Shown here piece after piece: positions 7,453-15,583 of a stretch of DNA of 64,000 nt. Source of the DNA: AC-37 sp036389835 (GTDB lineage: Bacteria; Actinomycetota; Thermoleophilia; Solirubrobacterales; Thermoleophilaceae). The stretch spans positions 1-64,000 of the forward strand of contig DASVWC010000105.1 of NCBI GenBank assembly GCA_036389835.1, given 5' to 3'. The translations under genes were made by a program, and so were the position numbers. Numbering within the stretch: the first letter of the stretch is position 1; each line of letters begins with the position of its first letter. Under the pieces are notes generated by a model. The model was not told the DNA's origin. It saw nothing but the letters and a program-made list of their open reading frames with translations, and did no database searches.

Positions 7453-10400
7453 CTAGCGTTCAGCGGAGCTGGCCGAGCGGCGGCCCGCCGCCTCCGCGGT
7501 GAGCTGGGCGCGGTTGCGCAATCCGAGCTTCGCGTAGATGTGCGAGAGGTGGGTCTTCACCGTCCCGCTGGAGACGAACATCGCCTGACCGATCTCGGGG
7601 TTCGTCAGCCCGGCCGCGACGTGACGGGCCACTTCGAGCTCGGTCGGGGTGAGACTCTCCCAGCCGCCCGGGGGGCGCTTGCGCGATCCCCGCGCACGGC
7701 GGATCCATGCCACCGCCTCCTCGATGGTGAGCCGTGTTCCCTCGGTCCACGCGGCGCCGAACGCCTCGTCGCCCATCTCGAGGCGCAGATCTCGCACGAT
7801 CGCCTCGAACCGCGGCCGGTCAGGCGCCCAGCGGGCGAGCCCGAGGTCGGATCGCGCCCGCTCGGCCGCACCGAGCAGGCGCGTCGCCTCCTCGTGAGAG
7901 GCCAGCCCGACGGCAACCAGCGCCAGCGCGTCGAGCGTCGGCGGCAGCCACAGCCGCAGCTGCTTCTCCGCGCGCAGCGCGAGCGCCTCGTGCAGAAGCG
8001 TCTCGGCCGCGCTCCAATCGCCACTTTCAGCCGCGAGCCTGCCCAGAACCTCCTTGCACCAGCTGACGCCGTGCGGGGTGCCCACCCGCTCATTCACCGC
8101 GAGCCCTCTGTGCGCCCATTCCTCGGCGCCCGCCGCGTCGCCGCCGACCCGCAGGACGTCCGCCAGCTGCGCCATGGCCCATCCGAGTTGGATGCCGCCG
8201 TCCGGCAGCGTCTCCACGACCGCCTCGAGCCGCGCCCGCGCGCCGTCGAGGTCGCCGAGCCCGGCCTGGGCGGCCGCGAGCATGTGCTCCGTCGAGACGA
8301 GGGCGAGGCCCGCGCCGGCCACTATCGCCCGCTCGCGGCTCGCCTCGAGGCGCGCGAGCGCCTGCGCCGCCCGGCCCTGAGCAAGCTCCACAACCGCTAT
8401 GTACGTGTCCGTGAAGCTCTCGGTGCCGGGGTCGCCGATCTCGCGCGTGACCTCGATCGCCCGCCCGGCGAGCTCGAAGAACCGCTCGCTGTCCCCCGCC
8501 GCCTGGTGCCGAAGCGCCATGCCGAGCCAGTGCCACCACAGGCGCTCCGGGTTGCCCATCCGCTCGACGATCGGGAAGACCTCCTCGAGGAGGGCCTCGC
8601 CCTCGTCGTACTCGGCGCAGACGAGGTGCCCCCACGCCATGGTCTGCGCCGTCGTGACGAGCGAAAGGTCCTCCCCGCTCGCCCGTAGGAGTTTGCAGGC
8701 GCGCTTCTGGAGCGGACGCACCGCAACCGGATCCGACGAGATGATCGCGTTCTTCCCGACGGCCTCGACCGCCCGCCCGATCTCAGCGGGATCGCCGACC
8801 TCCTCGGCGACTCCGAGGGCGTCGTGAGCCATGGCCTTCGCCTCCTCGTACCGCCCCGCGTATGTGAGCAGCAGCGCACGCCCCGAGAGGATCCGGGCGC
8901 GCAGCGGCGTCGCCTCGCGACCGGCCTTGTCGAGCGCACGCGCGCAGCACGTGTCGCGGGCGGCGAAGAGCCCGCGCTGCATCCACCACGGGATGAGCGC
9001 GGCGCACATCCTCAGCGCCCGCTCGCCGTCGGTCTCGGTCGCCCAGCGGAGCGCCGCGTCCAGGTTCGCGCGGTCCTCGTCGAGTGCATCGAGCTGTTGC
9101 TGCGCCCGCGCACCCAGGAGAGCAGGCGCGACCCGCTCCGCGAGCGCGAGGAAGAAGTCGCGGTGGCGGTCGCGGATCGCCTCGAGCTCCTCCGCCTCGC
9201 GCAGAAGCTCGAGCTCGTACTCGCGCACCATCTCGAGGAGCCGGTAGCGCACCGCCCGGCCGCGCTGCTCCACGACGACGAGCGACTTGTCGACGAGCGA
9301 GGCGAGGACGTCGATGATCGCGGCGCGCTCCGGCTCGTCCAGCGCGCCCACCTGCTCCGCGGCCTCGAGCGTGAAGCCGCCCACGAATATGCCCAGCCGG
9401 CGGAGCAGCGTGCGCTCCCCGTCCGAGAGGAGCTCGTGGCTCCAGTCCACGGAGGCGCGCAGCGTACGGTGACGGGGCAGGGCGGTCCTCGTTCCGCCGG
9501 TCAGCAGCCTGAAGCGGTCGGCCAGGCCGGCGGCGACCTGCTCGACCGACAGCAGGCGCATGCGAGCGGCCGCCAGCTCGATCGCGAGGGGAATCCCGTC
9601 CAGATCGGAGCAGACCGCGGCGAGCACCGGCGCGGTCGCATCCCCCACGCTGAAGTCCGGCCGGACCCTGACCGCGCGCTCGACGAACAACCGCACCGCG
9701 TCCGAGTCGGCGAGCGACCGCAACCGCTCGCCGGTGCCGGCCTCGGGAAGCGACAGCGACGGGACGCGCCACGTCGTCTCGGCAGGAAGGTCGAGCGGTT
9801 CACGGCTCGTGGCCAGGATGGTCGCATCCGGACAACGCGCGAGCAGCGTCTCGGCGGCCTGTGCGGCATCGTCCAGCACGTGCTCGCAGTTGTCGAGCAG
9901 TATCAGCGCCCGTCGCGCCTCCAGGTGCGCCGCCGCCGCCTCGAGCCCGCTCTGGCCGGGAAGCGACCGTACGCCGACCGCGTCGCAAATCGCCTGGCCC
10001 ACCATCGCGGGGTCGGAGACCGGCGCGAGCTCCACCCACCAGACCCCGCCCGGAAACCGATCGATTGCATCCGCCGCCGCCTGGAGCGCAAGGCGGGTCT
10101 TGCCGCAGCCGCCCGCCCCGGTCAGGGTCAGTAGCCGCGCTCGGCCCAGGACCCTGCCGACCTCGGCCAGCTCGCGCTCGCGGCCGACGAAGCTGGTGAG
10201 CTCGCACGGAAGGTTGTTGGGCAACGTGTCGAGCGAGCGCAGGGCGTCGGGCGCTCCCGGCTGGTCGCCGGCGACCAGGCCGTAGACATGCTCGGGCCGG
10301 CCCAGGTCGGGCAGCCTGTGGAAGCCGAGGTCCACCAGCTCGACGCCGTCCGGAAGCTGGTCGGCGACGAGGTCGCGGGTGGAGCGCGACACCAGGGTCT

Positions 10401-10818
10401 GGCCGCCGCCCGCGATCGCAGCGAGGCGCGAGCAGCGGCCGAGCGCCAGGTCGGCGTGGTTGCGCTCGAAGCCGAGCTTCAGCTCGGCCGTATGCAGTGC
10501 GATCCGCACGCGCAGGGCGAGCTCGTCCGGCCACTTCCGTGTGCGCACGGCACGCTGGACGTAAAGCGCCGCACTCAGAGCGTCGGGAGGAGAGCGAAAG
10601 GTGGCGACGGCTCCAGTTCCCACCCCCCCTGCTGCCAACTCCACGCCGCCCCGTGCTGCCGCCTCCGAGACGATCTCGCGGTGGATGCCCATGGCCTGTG
10701 CCATTGGGTCGGGCACAGCGTCCCGCAGCCGTACGGCATCCTCGAAGTCGCTGAACAGAAAGGTCAGCGTTCCCGCGCGCAGCGGGGAACCCGCACTATC
10801 GGGCGTGACCACTTCCAC
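7453..10818 (-). CDS. Giant LuxR-family regulator with cyclase-like and NB-ARC-like domains (copy 1)
   Basis: 1121 residues from GTG 10818, with AGAGGA upstream. Order: class III nucleotide-cyclase-like domain (about 15-190, starts FLFSDFEDAVRL); STAND/NB-ARC-type ATPase with Walker A GAGGCGKT and Walker B ILLDNCEHV (about 210-560); long helical-repeat region; C-terminal LuxR HTH (LTPTELEVARHVAAGLTNPEIG and TVKTHLSHIYAKLG). The second metal Asp expected in the cyclase domain is missing (GTGAVATF), so it is probably a degenerate ligand or signal domain, not an active cyclase. Family members act as ATP-dependent DNA-binding activators. It is similar over its whole length to the protein encoded at 11418-14801, so the pair is a tandem duplication. 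The target is unknown; neighbouring biosynthetic genes are the obvious candidates. Confidence 0.92.
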   Translation of the reverse strand: MEVVTPDSAGSPLRAGTLTFLFSDFEDAVRLRDAVPDPMAQAMGIHREIVSEAAARGGVELAAGGVGTGAVATFRSPPDALSAALYVQRAVRTRKWPDELALRVRIALHTAELKLGFERNHADLALGRCSRLAAIAGGGQTLVSRSTRDLVADQLPDGVELVDLGFHRLPDLGRPEHVYGLVAGDQPGAPDALRSLDTLPNNLPCELTSFVGRERELAEVGRVLGRARLLTLTGAGGCGKTRLALQAAADAIDRFPGGVWWVELAPVSDPAMVGQAICDAVGVRSLPGQSGLEAAAAHLEARRALILLDNCEHVLDDAAQAAETLLARCPDATILATSREPLDLPAETTWRVPSLSLPEAGTGERLRSLADSDAVRLFVERAVRVRPDFSVGDATAPVLAAVCSDLDGIPLAIELAAARMRLLSVEQVAAGLADRFRLLTGGTRTALPRHRTLRASVDWSHELLSDGERTLLRRLGIFVGGFTLEAAEQVGALDEPERAAIIDVLASLVDKSLVVVEQRGRAVRYRLLEMVREYELELLREAEELEAIRDRHRDFFLALAERVAPALLGARAQQQLDALDEDRANLDAALRWATETDGERALRMCAALIPWWMQRGLFAARDTCCARALDKAGREATPLRARILSGRALLLTYAGRYEEAKAMAHDALGVAEEVGDPAEIGRAVEAVGKNAIISSDPVAVRPLQKRACKLLRASGEDLSLVTTAQTMAWGHLVCAEYDEGEALLEEVFPIVERMGNPERLWWHWLGMALRHQAAGDSERFFELAGRAIEVTREIGDPGTESFTDTYIAVVELAQGRAAQALARLEASRERAIVAGAGLALVSTEHMLAAAQAGLGDLDGARARLEAVVETLPDGGIQLGWAMAQLADVLRVGGDAAGAEEWAHRGLAVNERVGTPHGVSWCKEVLGRLAAESGDWSAAETLLHEALALRAEKQLRLWLPPTLDALALVAVGLASHEEATRLLGAAERARSDLGLARWAPDRPRFEAIVRDLRLEMGDEAFGAAWTEGTRLTIEEAVAWIRRARGSRKRPPGGWESLTPTELEVARHVAAGLTNPEIGQAMFVSSGTVKTHLSHIYAKLGLRNRAQLTAEAAGRRSASSAER

Positions 10819-10933
10819 CGCGATTCCTCTCGAAGCGGTCTTCCAAGCCAGCCGACAGCCGGCGATTGTCCCACGAAGCCCGGGTCTCGGCGTAGCGCGG
10901 GTGGATGGTTGTCCGGCACCGCGGCATGCGCCA

Positions 10934-11320
10934 TCAGAGAAGCCCGAACTCCTGCGCCCGTCGCACCGCCTCGGCACGGTTGCGGGCACGAAGCTTCCGA
11001 TAGAGCGAGCTCGCGTAGTCCTTCACGGTATTGGGCGAGATGTCGAGCCTTCTCGCAATCTCCACGTTCGTCCAGCCATGCGCGAGGAACGCGAGGAGCT
11101 CGCGCTCGCGCGAGCCGAGCGCAGGGGTGGTCGCGGGCCTCTGCGCTACCGACCTTCCCTCACCGATACGCCGCAGCTCCTCCGCCAAGGCCAGCGTGGC
11201 CCGAGCGGAGCCGATGGTCGCCCAGTACAGCGCCTCCGGGCTCAGCGGGTCGCACTCCTGGGACCTCCGGAGCCAAGTCTCCGCTGCGGCGGCGAACGTC
11301 TTAGACCGATCCCCCTGCAT
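10934..11320 (-). CDS. Short LuxR-family HTH protein
   Basis: 128 residues. The N-terminal half is a short helical segment without a known domain (AETWLRRSQE...LALAEELRRI). The C-terminal half is a complete LuxR/GerE HTH (LGSRERELLAFLAHGWTNVEIA...NTVKDYASSLYRKL). It lacks a receiver or ATPase domain. It could be a stand-alone DNA-binding protein or the tail left from a larger regulator. Its ATG lies only about 10 nt from the -10-like TACGGT of the shared promoter element (11330-11366), so the message is probably nearly leaderless. It sits between the two giant paralogues, all leftward. Confidence 0.8.
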   Translation of the reverse strand: MQGDRSKTFAAAAETWLRRSQECDPLSPEALYWATIGSARATLALAEELRRIGEGRSVAQRPATTPALGSRERELLAFLAHGWTNVEIARRLDISPNTVKDYASSLYRKLRARNRAEAVRRAQEFGLL

Positions 11321-11329
11321 GGGCCCCCA

Positions 11330-11366
11330 ACCGTATGCCGCCGCGACCTTCGGAACATCTGCCGAA
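11330..11366 (-). promoter_or_regulatory. Shared bipartite promoter element, copy A
   Basis: On the minus strand: TTCGGCAGATGTT (11366-11354), 16 nt, then CATACGGT with a TANNNT-type -10 (TACGGT, 11335-11330). The same two blocks with the same 16-nt spacing occur at 14826-14862 and 15031-15067. It drives the short LuxR gene starting at 11320. Confidence 0.75.
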
Positions 11367-11417
11367 TGGGGGAAATGCCGGTTCTCCCCTGCATGCGTGA
11401 GTGCGCGAGGGCAACCG

Positions 11418-14400
11418 CTAGAGCAAGGGCGCCTGGCGCTCGAGGGAGTCGGCCGGCAGGCGGCGTACCGCCTCGGCCGTGAGCGCCGCGCGGTTGCGCA
11501 GGCCGAGCTTCGCGTAGATGTGCGAGAGGTGCGTCTTCACCGTCCCGGGCGCGATCAACATCGCCTCCCCGATCTCGGCGTTCGTCAACCCGGCCGCGGC
11601 ATGCCGCGTCACCTCGAGCTCGGTCGGGGTGAGGCCCTCCCACCCGCCCGGCGGGCGCTTGCGCGATCCCCGCGCGCGACGGACCCATCCGATCGCCTGC
11701 TCGAGGGTGAGTCGCGTCCCCTCGGCCCACGCGGCGCCGAACGCGTCGTCACCCATCTCCCCGCGGAGGCCGCGCGCCAGCGCCTCGAAGCGCGGCTCGT
11801 CGGGCGCCCAGCGGACGAGGCCGAGGTCGGACCGCGCGCGCTCGGCCGCGCCGAGCAGCCGCGTCGCCTCCTCGTACGCGGCCAGCCCGCGCGCCACCTC
11901 CGCCAGTGCGTCGAGGGTCTGGGGTAGCCACAGCCGCAGACGCCGTTCCGCGCGCGAGGCGAGCGCCTCGTGGAGGAGCGCCTCGGCCTCGCTCCAATCG
12001 CCGCGCTCGGCCGCGAGGCGGCCGAGGATCTCCTTGCACCAGCTGATGCCGTGCGGGGTGCCCACCCGCTCGTTCACCTCGAGCCCCCTGCGCGCCGAGT
12101 CCCCGGCGCCGGCCGCGTCGCCGCCGACTCGCAGGACGTCCGCGAGCTGCGCCAGCGTCCATCCGAGGAGGACTCCCGAGCCCGCGATCGTCGCGCCGAC
12201 CGCCTCCAGCCGCGCCCGCGCGCCGTCGAGGTTTCCGAGCGTGGCCTCGGCGGTCGCGAGCATGTACTCCGTCGCCGCGAGGGAAACCCCGGACCCGCTC
12301 GCTATCAGCCGCTCACGGCTGGCCTGGAGGCGCGCGAGCGCCTGCGCCGTGCGGCCCTGGGCGAGCTCCACCACGGCCACGACGACGTTCGAGTAGCTCT
12401 CGGTGTGGGGGCTGCCGAGCTCCTGCGACGCTTCCAACGCTCGCCCGGTGAGCTCGAAGAAGCGCTCGCTGTCCCCCGCGGTCTGGTGCCGCAGGGCCAT
12501 GCCCTGCCAGTGCCACCACATGCGCTCCGGGTACCCCCTGCGCTCGATGATCGGGAACACCTCCTCGAGCAGGGCCTCGCCCTCGTCATACTCGGCGCAG
12601 ATCAGGTGACACCACGCCCTGGTCTGGGTGGTGGTGACCAGCCAGAAGTCCTCGCCGCTCGCCCGCAGGAGCTCGCGTCCGCGGTCCTGCAGCGGACGGA
12701 TCTCCCCCGGATCCGAGGAGGTGAGCGCGATCTGCCCGAAGGCCACGAGCGCGCGCCCGATCTCGGCGGGATCGCCCACCTCCTCGGCGACCGCGAGTGC
12801 GTCGTGCGCCACCACCGTCGCCTCCTCGTAGCGTGCGGCGTACGTCAGCAGCAGTGCACGGGCCGAGAGGACGTGGGATCGCAGCGGAGTCGGCTCGGGA
12901 CCCGCCCTCTCCAGCGCACGCGCACAGGCGGCGTCGCGGGCCATGTAGAACCCTCGCTGCATCCACCACCAGATCAGCGCGGCGCATAGCCTCAGCGCCC
13001 GCTCCCCGTCGGTCGCGGTCGCCCACGCGAGCGCCGCGGTGAGGTTCGCCTCCTCCGCGTCGAGCACTCCCCGCTCTTCCCGCACCCGCACGCTCCCGAG
13101 GGGAGGGGCTACCCGCTCTGCAAGCGCGAGGAAGAAGTCGCGGTGGCGGTCACGGATCGAATCGAGCTCCTCCGCCTCGGACAGGCGCTCGAGCTCGTAC
13201 TCGCGCACGGTCTCGAGCAAGCGGTAGCGCACCGACGGGCCGCGCTCCTCGACGGCGACGAGGGACCTGTCGACGAGCGAGGCGAGCATGTCGATGATGG
13301 CGATGCGCTCCCGCTCGTCCACAGCGCACACCTGCTCGGCGGCCTCGAGGGTGAAGCCACCGGCGAAGACGCCCAGCCGGCGTAGCAGCGTGCGCTCCTC
13401 CTTGGAGAGCAGCGCGTGGCTCCAATCGACGGAGGCACGCAGCGTCCGGTGGCGAGGCAACCCGGTTCGCGCCCCGCCGGTGAGCAATCGGAAGCGGTCG
13501 GAGAGACCGGCCGCGATCTGCTCGACCGACAGGAGTCGCACGCGCGCCGCGGCGAGCTCGATCGCGAGAGGGATCCCGTCGAGCTCGGAGCAGATCTCGC
13601 CGAGCACCGACACCGTTGCATCCGTCAGCGTGAGCTCAGGCCGTACCTTGGCCGCACGCTCGACGAACAGGCGCACCGCGTCGGACTCGGCGAGCGCGTC
13701 GTGGTCGCCGGCATCGTCGTCCCCTGGCAGGGACAGCGACGGGACGCGCCACGTGGTCTCGGCGGGCACGCCGAGCGGCGCGCGGCTCGTGGCCACGATC
13801 GTCACCGCCGGGCAGCCCCTCAGCAATGCCTGGGCGGCCTCCACTGCACCCGCGAGCAGGTGCTCGCAGTTGTCCAGCAGGACCAGCGCCCGCCGCGCTT
13901 TCAGATGAGCCACCGCCGCCTCGAGGGCGCTCTGGCCCGGCAGCGGCCCCACCCCGACCGCGTCGGCGAGGGCCCGGCCCACCATCGCGGGGTCCGCCAC
14001 CGGCGCAAGCTCCACCCACCAGACGCCGCCCGGGAAGCGGCTGAGCGCATCGGCCGACGCCTGCAGCGCAAAGCGCGTCTTGCCGCAGCCGCCCGCCCCG
14101 GTAAGCGTGAGGAGCCGCGCTTCGTCGAGGATCCTGGCCACCTCGGCCAGCTCGTGCTCGCGTCCGACGAAGCTGGTGAGCTCGCCGGGCAGGTTGTTGG
14201 GCAGGGTGTCGAGCGAGCGCGGCGCACCGAGCGCCCACGGCAGGTCCCCGTCGGCCAAGCCGTAGACATGCTCGGGCCGGCCCAGGTCGGGCAGCCTGTG
14301 GACGCCGAGGTCGACCACCTCGACGCCGTCCGGGAGCTGGCCGACGACCCTCTCACGCGTGGCGTGCGACATCAGAGTCTGACCGCCGCGTGCGATCGCA

Positions 14401-14801
14401 GCGAGGCTCCTGCAGCGGCCGAGGGCCAGGTCGGCGTGGTGCCGCTCGATACCGAGCTTCACCTCGGCCGTATGCAATGCGATCCGCACGCGCAGGGCGC
14501 GTACATCCGGCCACTCCTGCGCGCGTACGGCTCGCTGGACATCCAGCACCGCACCCAAGGCGTCGGCGGCACAGCGAAACACCGCGACCGCCGCGGTTCC
14601 CCGCCCCGGCGCCGCCAGCTCTGCGCCGCCGTTGCGCGCTGACGCCTCCGAGAGGATCTCGCGGTGGACGCCTCCCGCCCGCGCCATTGCGTCGGGCGCG
14701 GCCCCCCGCAGCCGCGTGGCATCCTCGAAGTCGCTGAACACGAAGGTCAGCGTTCCCGCGCGAAGCGCAGGAAGGGCACTGTCTGCCGCGACCCCTGTCA
14801 G
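11418..14801 (-). CDS. Giant LuxR-family regulator with cyclase-like and NB-ARC-like domains (copy 2)
   Basis: About 1127 residues, a tandem paralogue of the 7453-10818 protein with the same order: cyclase-like domain (FVFSDFEDATRL, again without the second metal Asp), STAND ATPase (GAGGCGKT, VLLDNCEHL), helical repeats and LuxR HTH (LTPTELEVTRHAAAGLTNAEIG). The frame is open far upstream, but the promoter at 14826-14862 would start the transcript near 14819, so the long N-terminal extension is not real. The only in-frame initiation site with a ribosome site is CTG at 14801, preceded by AGGAG at 8 nt and aligning exactly with the GTG start of copy 1. CTG initiation is unusual. A 6-codon ORF (ATG 14818) ends in a TGA overlapping this CTG. 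Confidence 0.88.
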   Translation of the reverse strand: MTGVAADSALPALRAGTLTFVFSDFEDATRLRGAAPDAMARAGGVHREILSEASARNGGAELAAPGRGTAAVAVFRCAADALGAVLDVQRAVRAQEWPDVRALRVRIALHTAEVKLGIERHHADLALGRCRSLAAIARGGQTLMSHATRERVVGQLPDGVEVVDLGVHRLPDLGRPEHVYGLADGDLPWALGAPRSLDTLPNNLPGELTSFVGREHELAEVARILDEARLLTLTGAGGCGKTRFALQASADALSRFPGGVWWVELAPVADPAMVGRALADAVGVGPLPGQSALEAAVAHLKARRALVLLDNCEHLLAGAVEAAQALLRGCPAVTIVATSRAPLGVPAETTWRVPSLSLPGDDDAGDHDALAESDAVRLFVERAAKVRPELTLTDATVSVLGEICSELDGIPLAIELAAARVRLLSVEQIAAGLSDRFRLLTGGARTGLPRHRTLRASVDWSHALLSKEERTLLRRLGVFAGGFTLEAAEQVCAVDERERIAIIDMLASLVDRSLVAVEERGPSVRYRLLETVREYELERLSEAEELDSIRDRHRDFFLALAERVAPPLGSVRVREERGVLDAEEANLTAALAWATATDGERALRLCAALIWWWMQRGFYMARDAACARALERAGPEPTPLRSHVLSARALLLTYAARYEEATVVAHDALAVAEEVGDPAEIGRALVAFGQIALTSSDPGEIRPLQDRGRELLRASGEDFWLVTTTQTRAWCHLICAEYDEGEALLEEVFPIIERRGYPERMWWHWQGMALRHQTAGDSERFFELTGRALEASQELGSPHTESYSNVVVAVVELAQGRTAQALARLQASRERLIASGSGVSLAATEYMLATAEATLGNLDGARARLEAVGATIAGSGVLLGWTLAQLADVLRVGGDAAGAGDSARRGLEVNERVGTPHGISWCKEILGRLAAERGDWSEAEALLHEALASRAERRLRLWLPQTLDALAEVARGLAAYEEATRLLGAAERARSDLGLVRWAPDEPRFEALARGLRGEMGDDAFGAAWAEGTRLTLEQAIGWVRRARGSRKRPPGGWEGLTPTELEVTRHAAAGLTNAEIGEAMLIAPGTVKTHLSHIYAKLGLRNRAALTAEAVRRLPADSLERQAPLL

Positions 14802-14825
14802 CGCGGATACTCCTGCATGTCGCGG

Positions 14826-14862
14826 ACCGTATGCGGTAGCGGCCGCGAGAACATCTGCCGAA
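14826..14862 (-). promoter_or_regulatory. Shared bipartite promoter element, copy B
   Basis: Minus strand TTCGGCAGATGTT (14862-14850), 16 nt, CATACGGT (-10-like TACGGT, 14831-14826). Expected transcript start is near 14819, just upstream of the AGGAG and CTG start of the giant LuxR gene. Confidence 0.78.
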
Positions 14863-14876
14863 CGGGGTACCCCGTT
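14861..14876. promoter_or_regulatory. 16-bp perfect palindrome, candidate operator
   Basis: AACGGGGTACCCCGTT is perfectly self-complementary and abuts the upstream end of promoter copy B, where an activator or repressor dimer would sit. Copies A and C lack this exact palindrome but carry G- or C-runs at the same place. Confidence 0.45.
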
Positions 14877-15030
14877 TTCATGGGCTGGCCGGAGGCACCC
14901 TCGTGGGTGCGCCGATTGGCACGAGCCCGAGCGCTGTCGCGCCAGCTCGCTACGGCCGTGAGGCCGGTTTTCCTCGCTGTGCCCTGGCCTGATCCCGAAA
15001 GTCAACCGTCCGCCCGCGTGTTCTCCCCCA

Positions 15031-15067
15031 TTCGGCAGATGTTTCCGCCGTGGGTCGGATGTACGGT
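15031..15067 (+). promoter_or_regulatory. Shared bipartite promoter element, copy C
   Basis: Plus strand TTCGGCAGATGTT (15031-15043), 16 nt, then TGTACGGT (-10-like TACGGT, 15062-15067). It points at the LmbU-like gene, predicting a leader of about 75 nt. Confidence 0.78.
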
Positions 15068-15150
15068 CGGCCGATGTCCGCCTGAAAGGGGGGAGTGAGC
15101 GATCCGGTGTACGAGGGGGATTCGGCATAGGAACTCCAAAGCGAGTAGCC

Positions 15151-15561
15151 ATGACGACCGTGTCATGGGCAGCGTCGGGCGACCTCGACCTGACCGAGTG
15201 GCTCAAGCAGGGACACCGGATGGGGATGATGGGACGCAGCGCCGGGTGGTGGATCGGCGACTGGCTCAGGTTCGGGAACGCGAAGTACGGCGAGAAGTAC
15301 ACGCGAGCGAAGAAGATCACCGGCCACGACGTCCAGACCCTGATGAACATGGTCTGGGTCTCGTCGCGAATCGACATCTCGCGCCGTCGAGAGGGTCTCT
15401 CGTGGAGCCACCACATGGAGGTGGCGGCGCAGGACCTCCAGACGCAGGAGCTGCTGCTCAACGAGGCGGCGGCCAAGCGCCTGTCCGTGCGCGACCTCCG
15501 CGAGCTCATACGACTCGAGCGCGTCGTATGCCCGCAGTGCGGCTATGGCTTCCAGGACTGA
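15151..15561 (+). CDS. LmbU-family transcriptional regulator
   Basis: 136 residues resembling the LmbU/HrmB/NovE regulators of actinobacterial antibiotic clusters. The core is recognisable: LTEWLKQGHRMGMMGRSAGWW, IGDWLRFGNAKYGEKY, the MVWVSSRIDISRRREGLSWSHH segment and KRLSVRDLRELI. LmbU itself is a DNA-binding activator of lincomycin genes. Unusually, this protein ends in CPQCGYGFQD, a CxxC knuckle that may be half of a zinc site. It is divergent from the giant LuxR copy 2 and carries the same promoter element. It is probably a cluster-situated regulator; its targets are not known. The call rests on remembered family sequence features, not an alignment. Confidence 0.75.
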   Translation: MTTVSWAASGDLDLTEWLKQGHRMGMMGRSAGWWIGDWLRFGNAKYGEKYTRAKKITGHDVQTLMNMVWVSSRIDISRRREGLSWSHHMEVAAQDLQTQELLLNEAAAKRLSVRDLRELIRLERVVCPQCGYGFQD

Positions 15562-15583
15562 CGAGAGGCCATCGCCCTCCCCG

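Larger units (their letters stand above)
14802..15150. other. Divergent regulatory region between giant LuxR copy 2 and the LmbU-like gene
   Basis: 349 bp without a credible gene. It holds two oppositely oriented copies of the shared promoter element (14826-14862 leftward, 15031-15067 rightward) and a 16-bp perfect palindrome at 14861-14876. The stretch 14880-15025 shows nothing else I recognise. Confidence 0.7.

Noticed and set aside
14802..15509. 236-residue N-terminal extension of the giant LuxR copy 2
   Set aside because: It overlaps the LmbU-like gene and both promoter copies, is not present in the paralogue, and reads as low-complexity.
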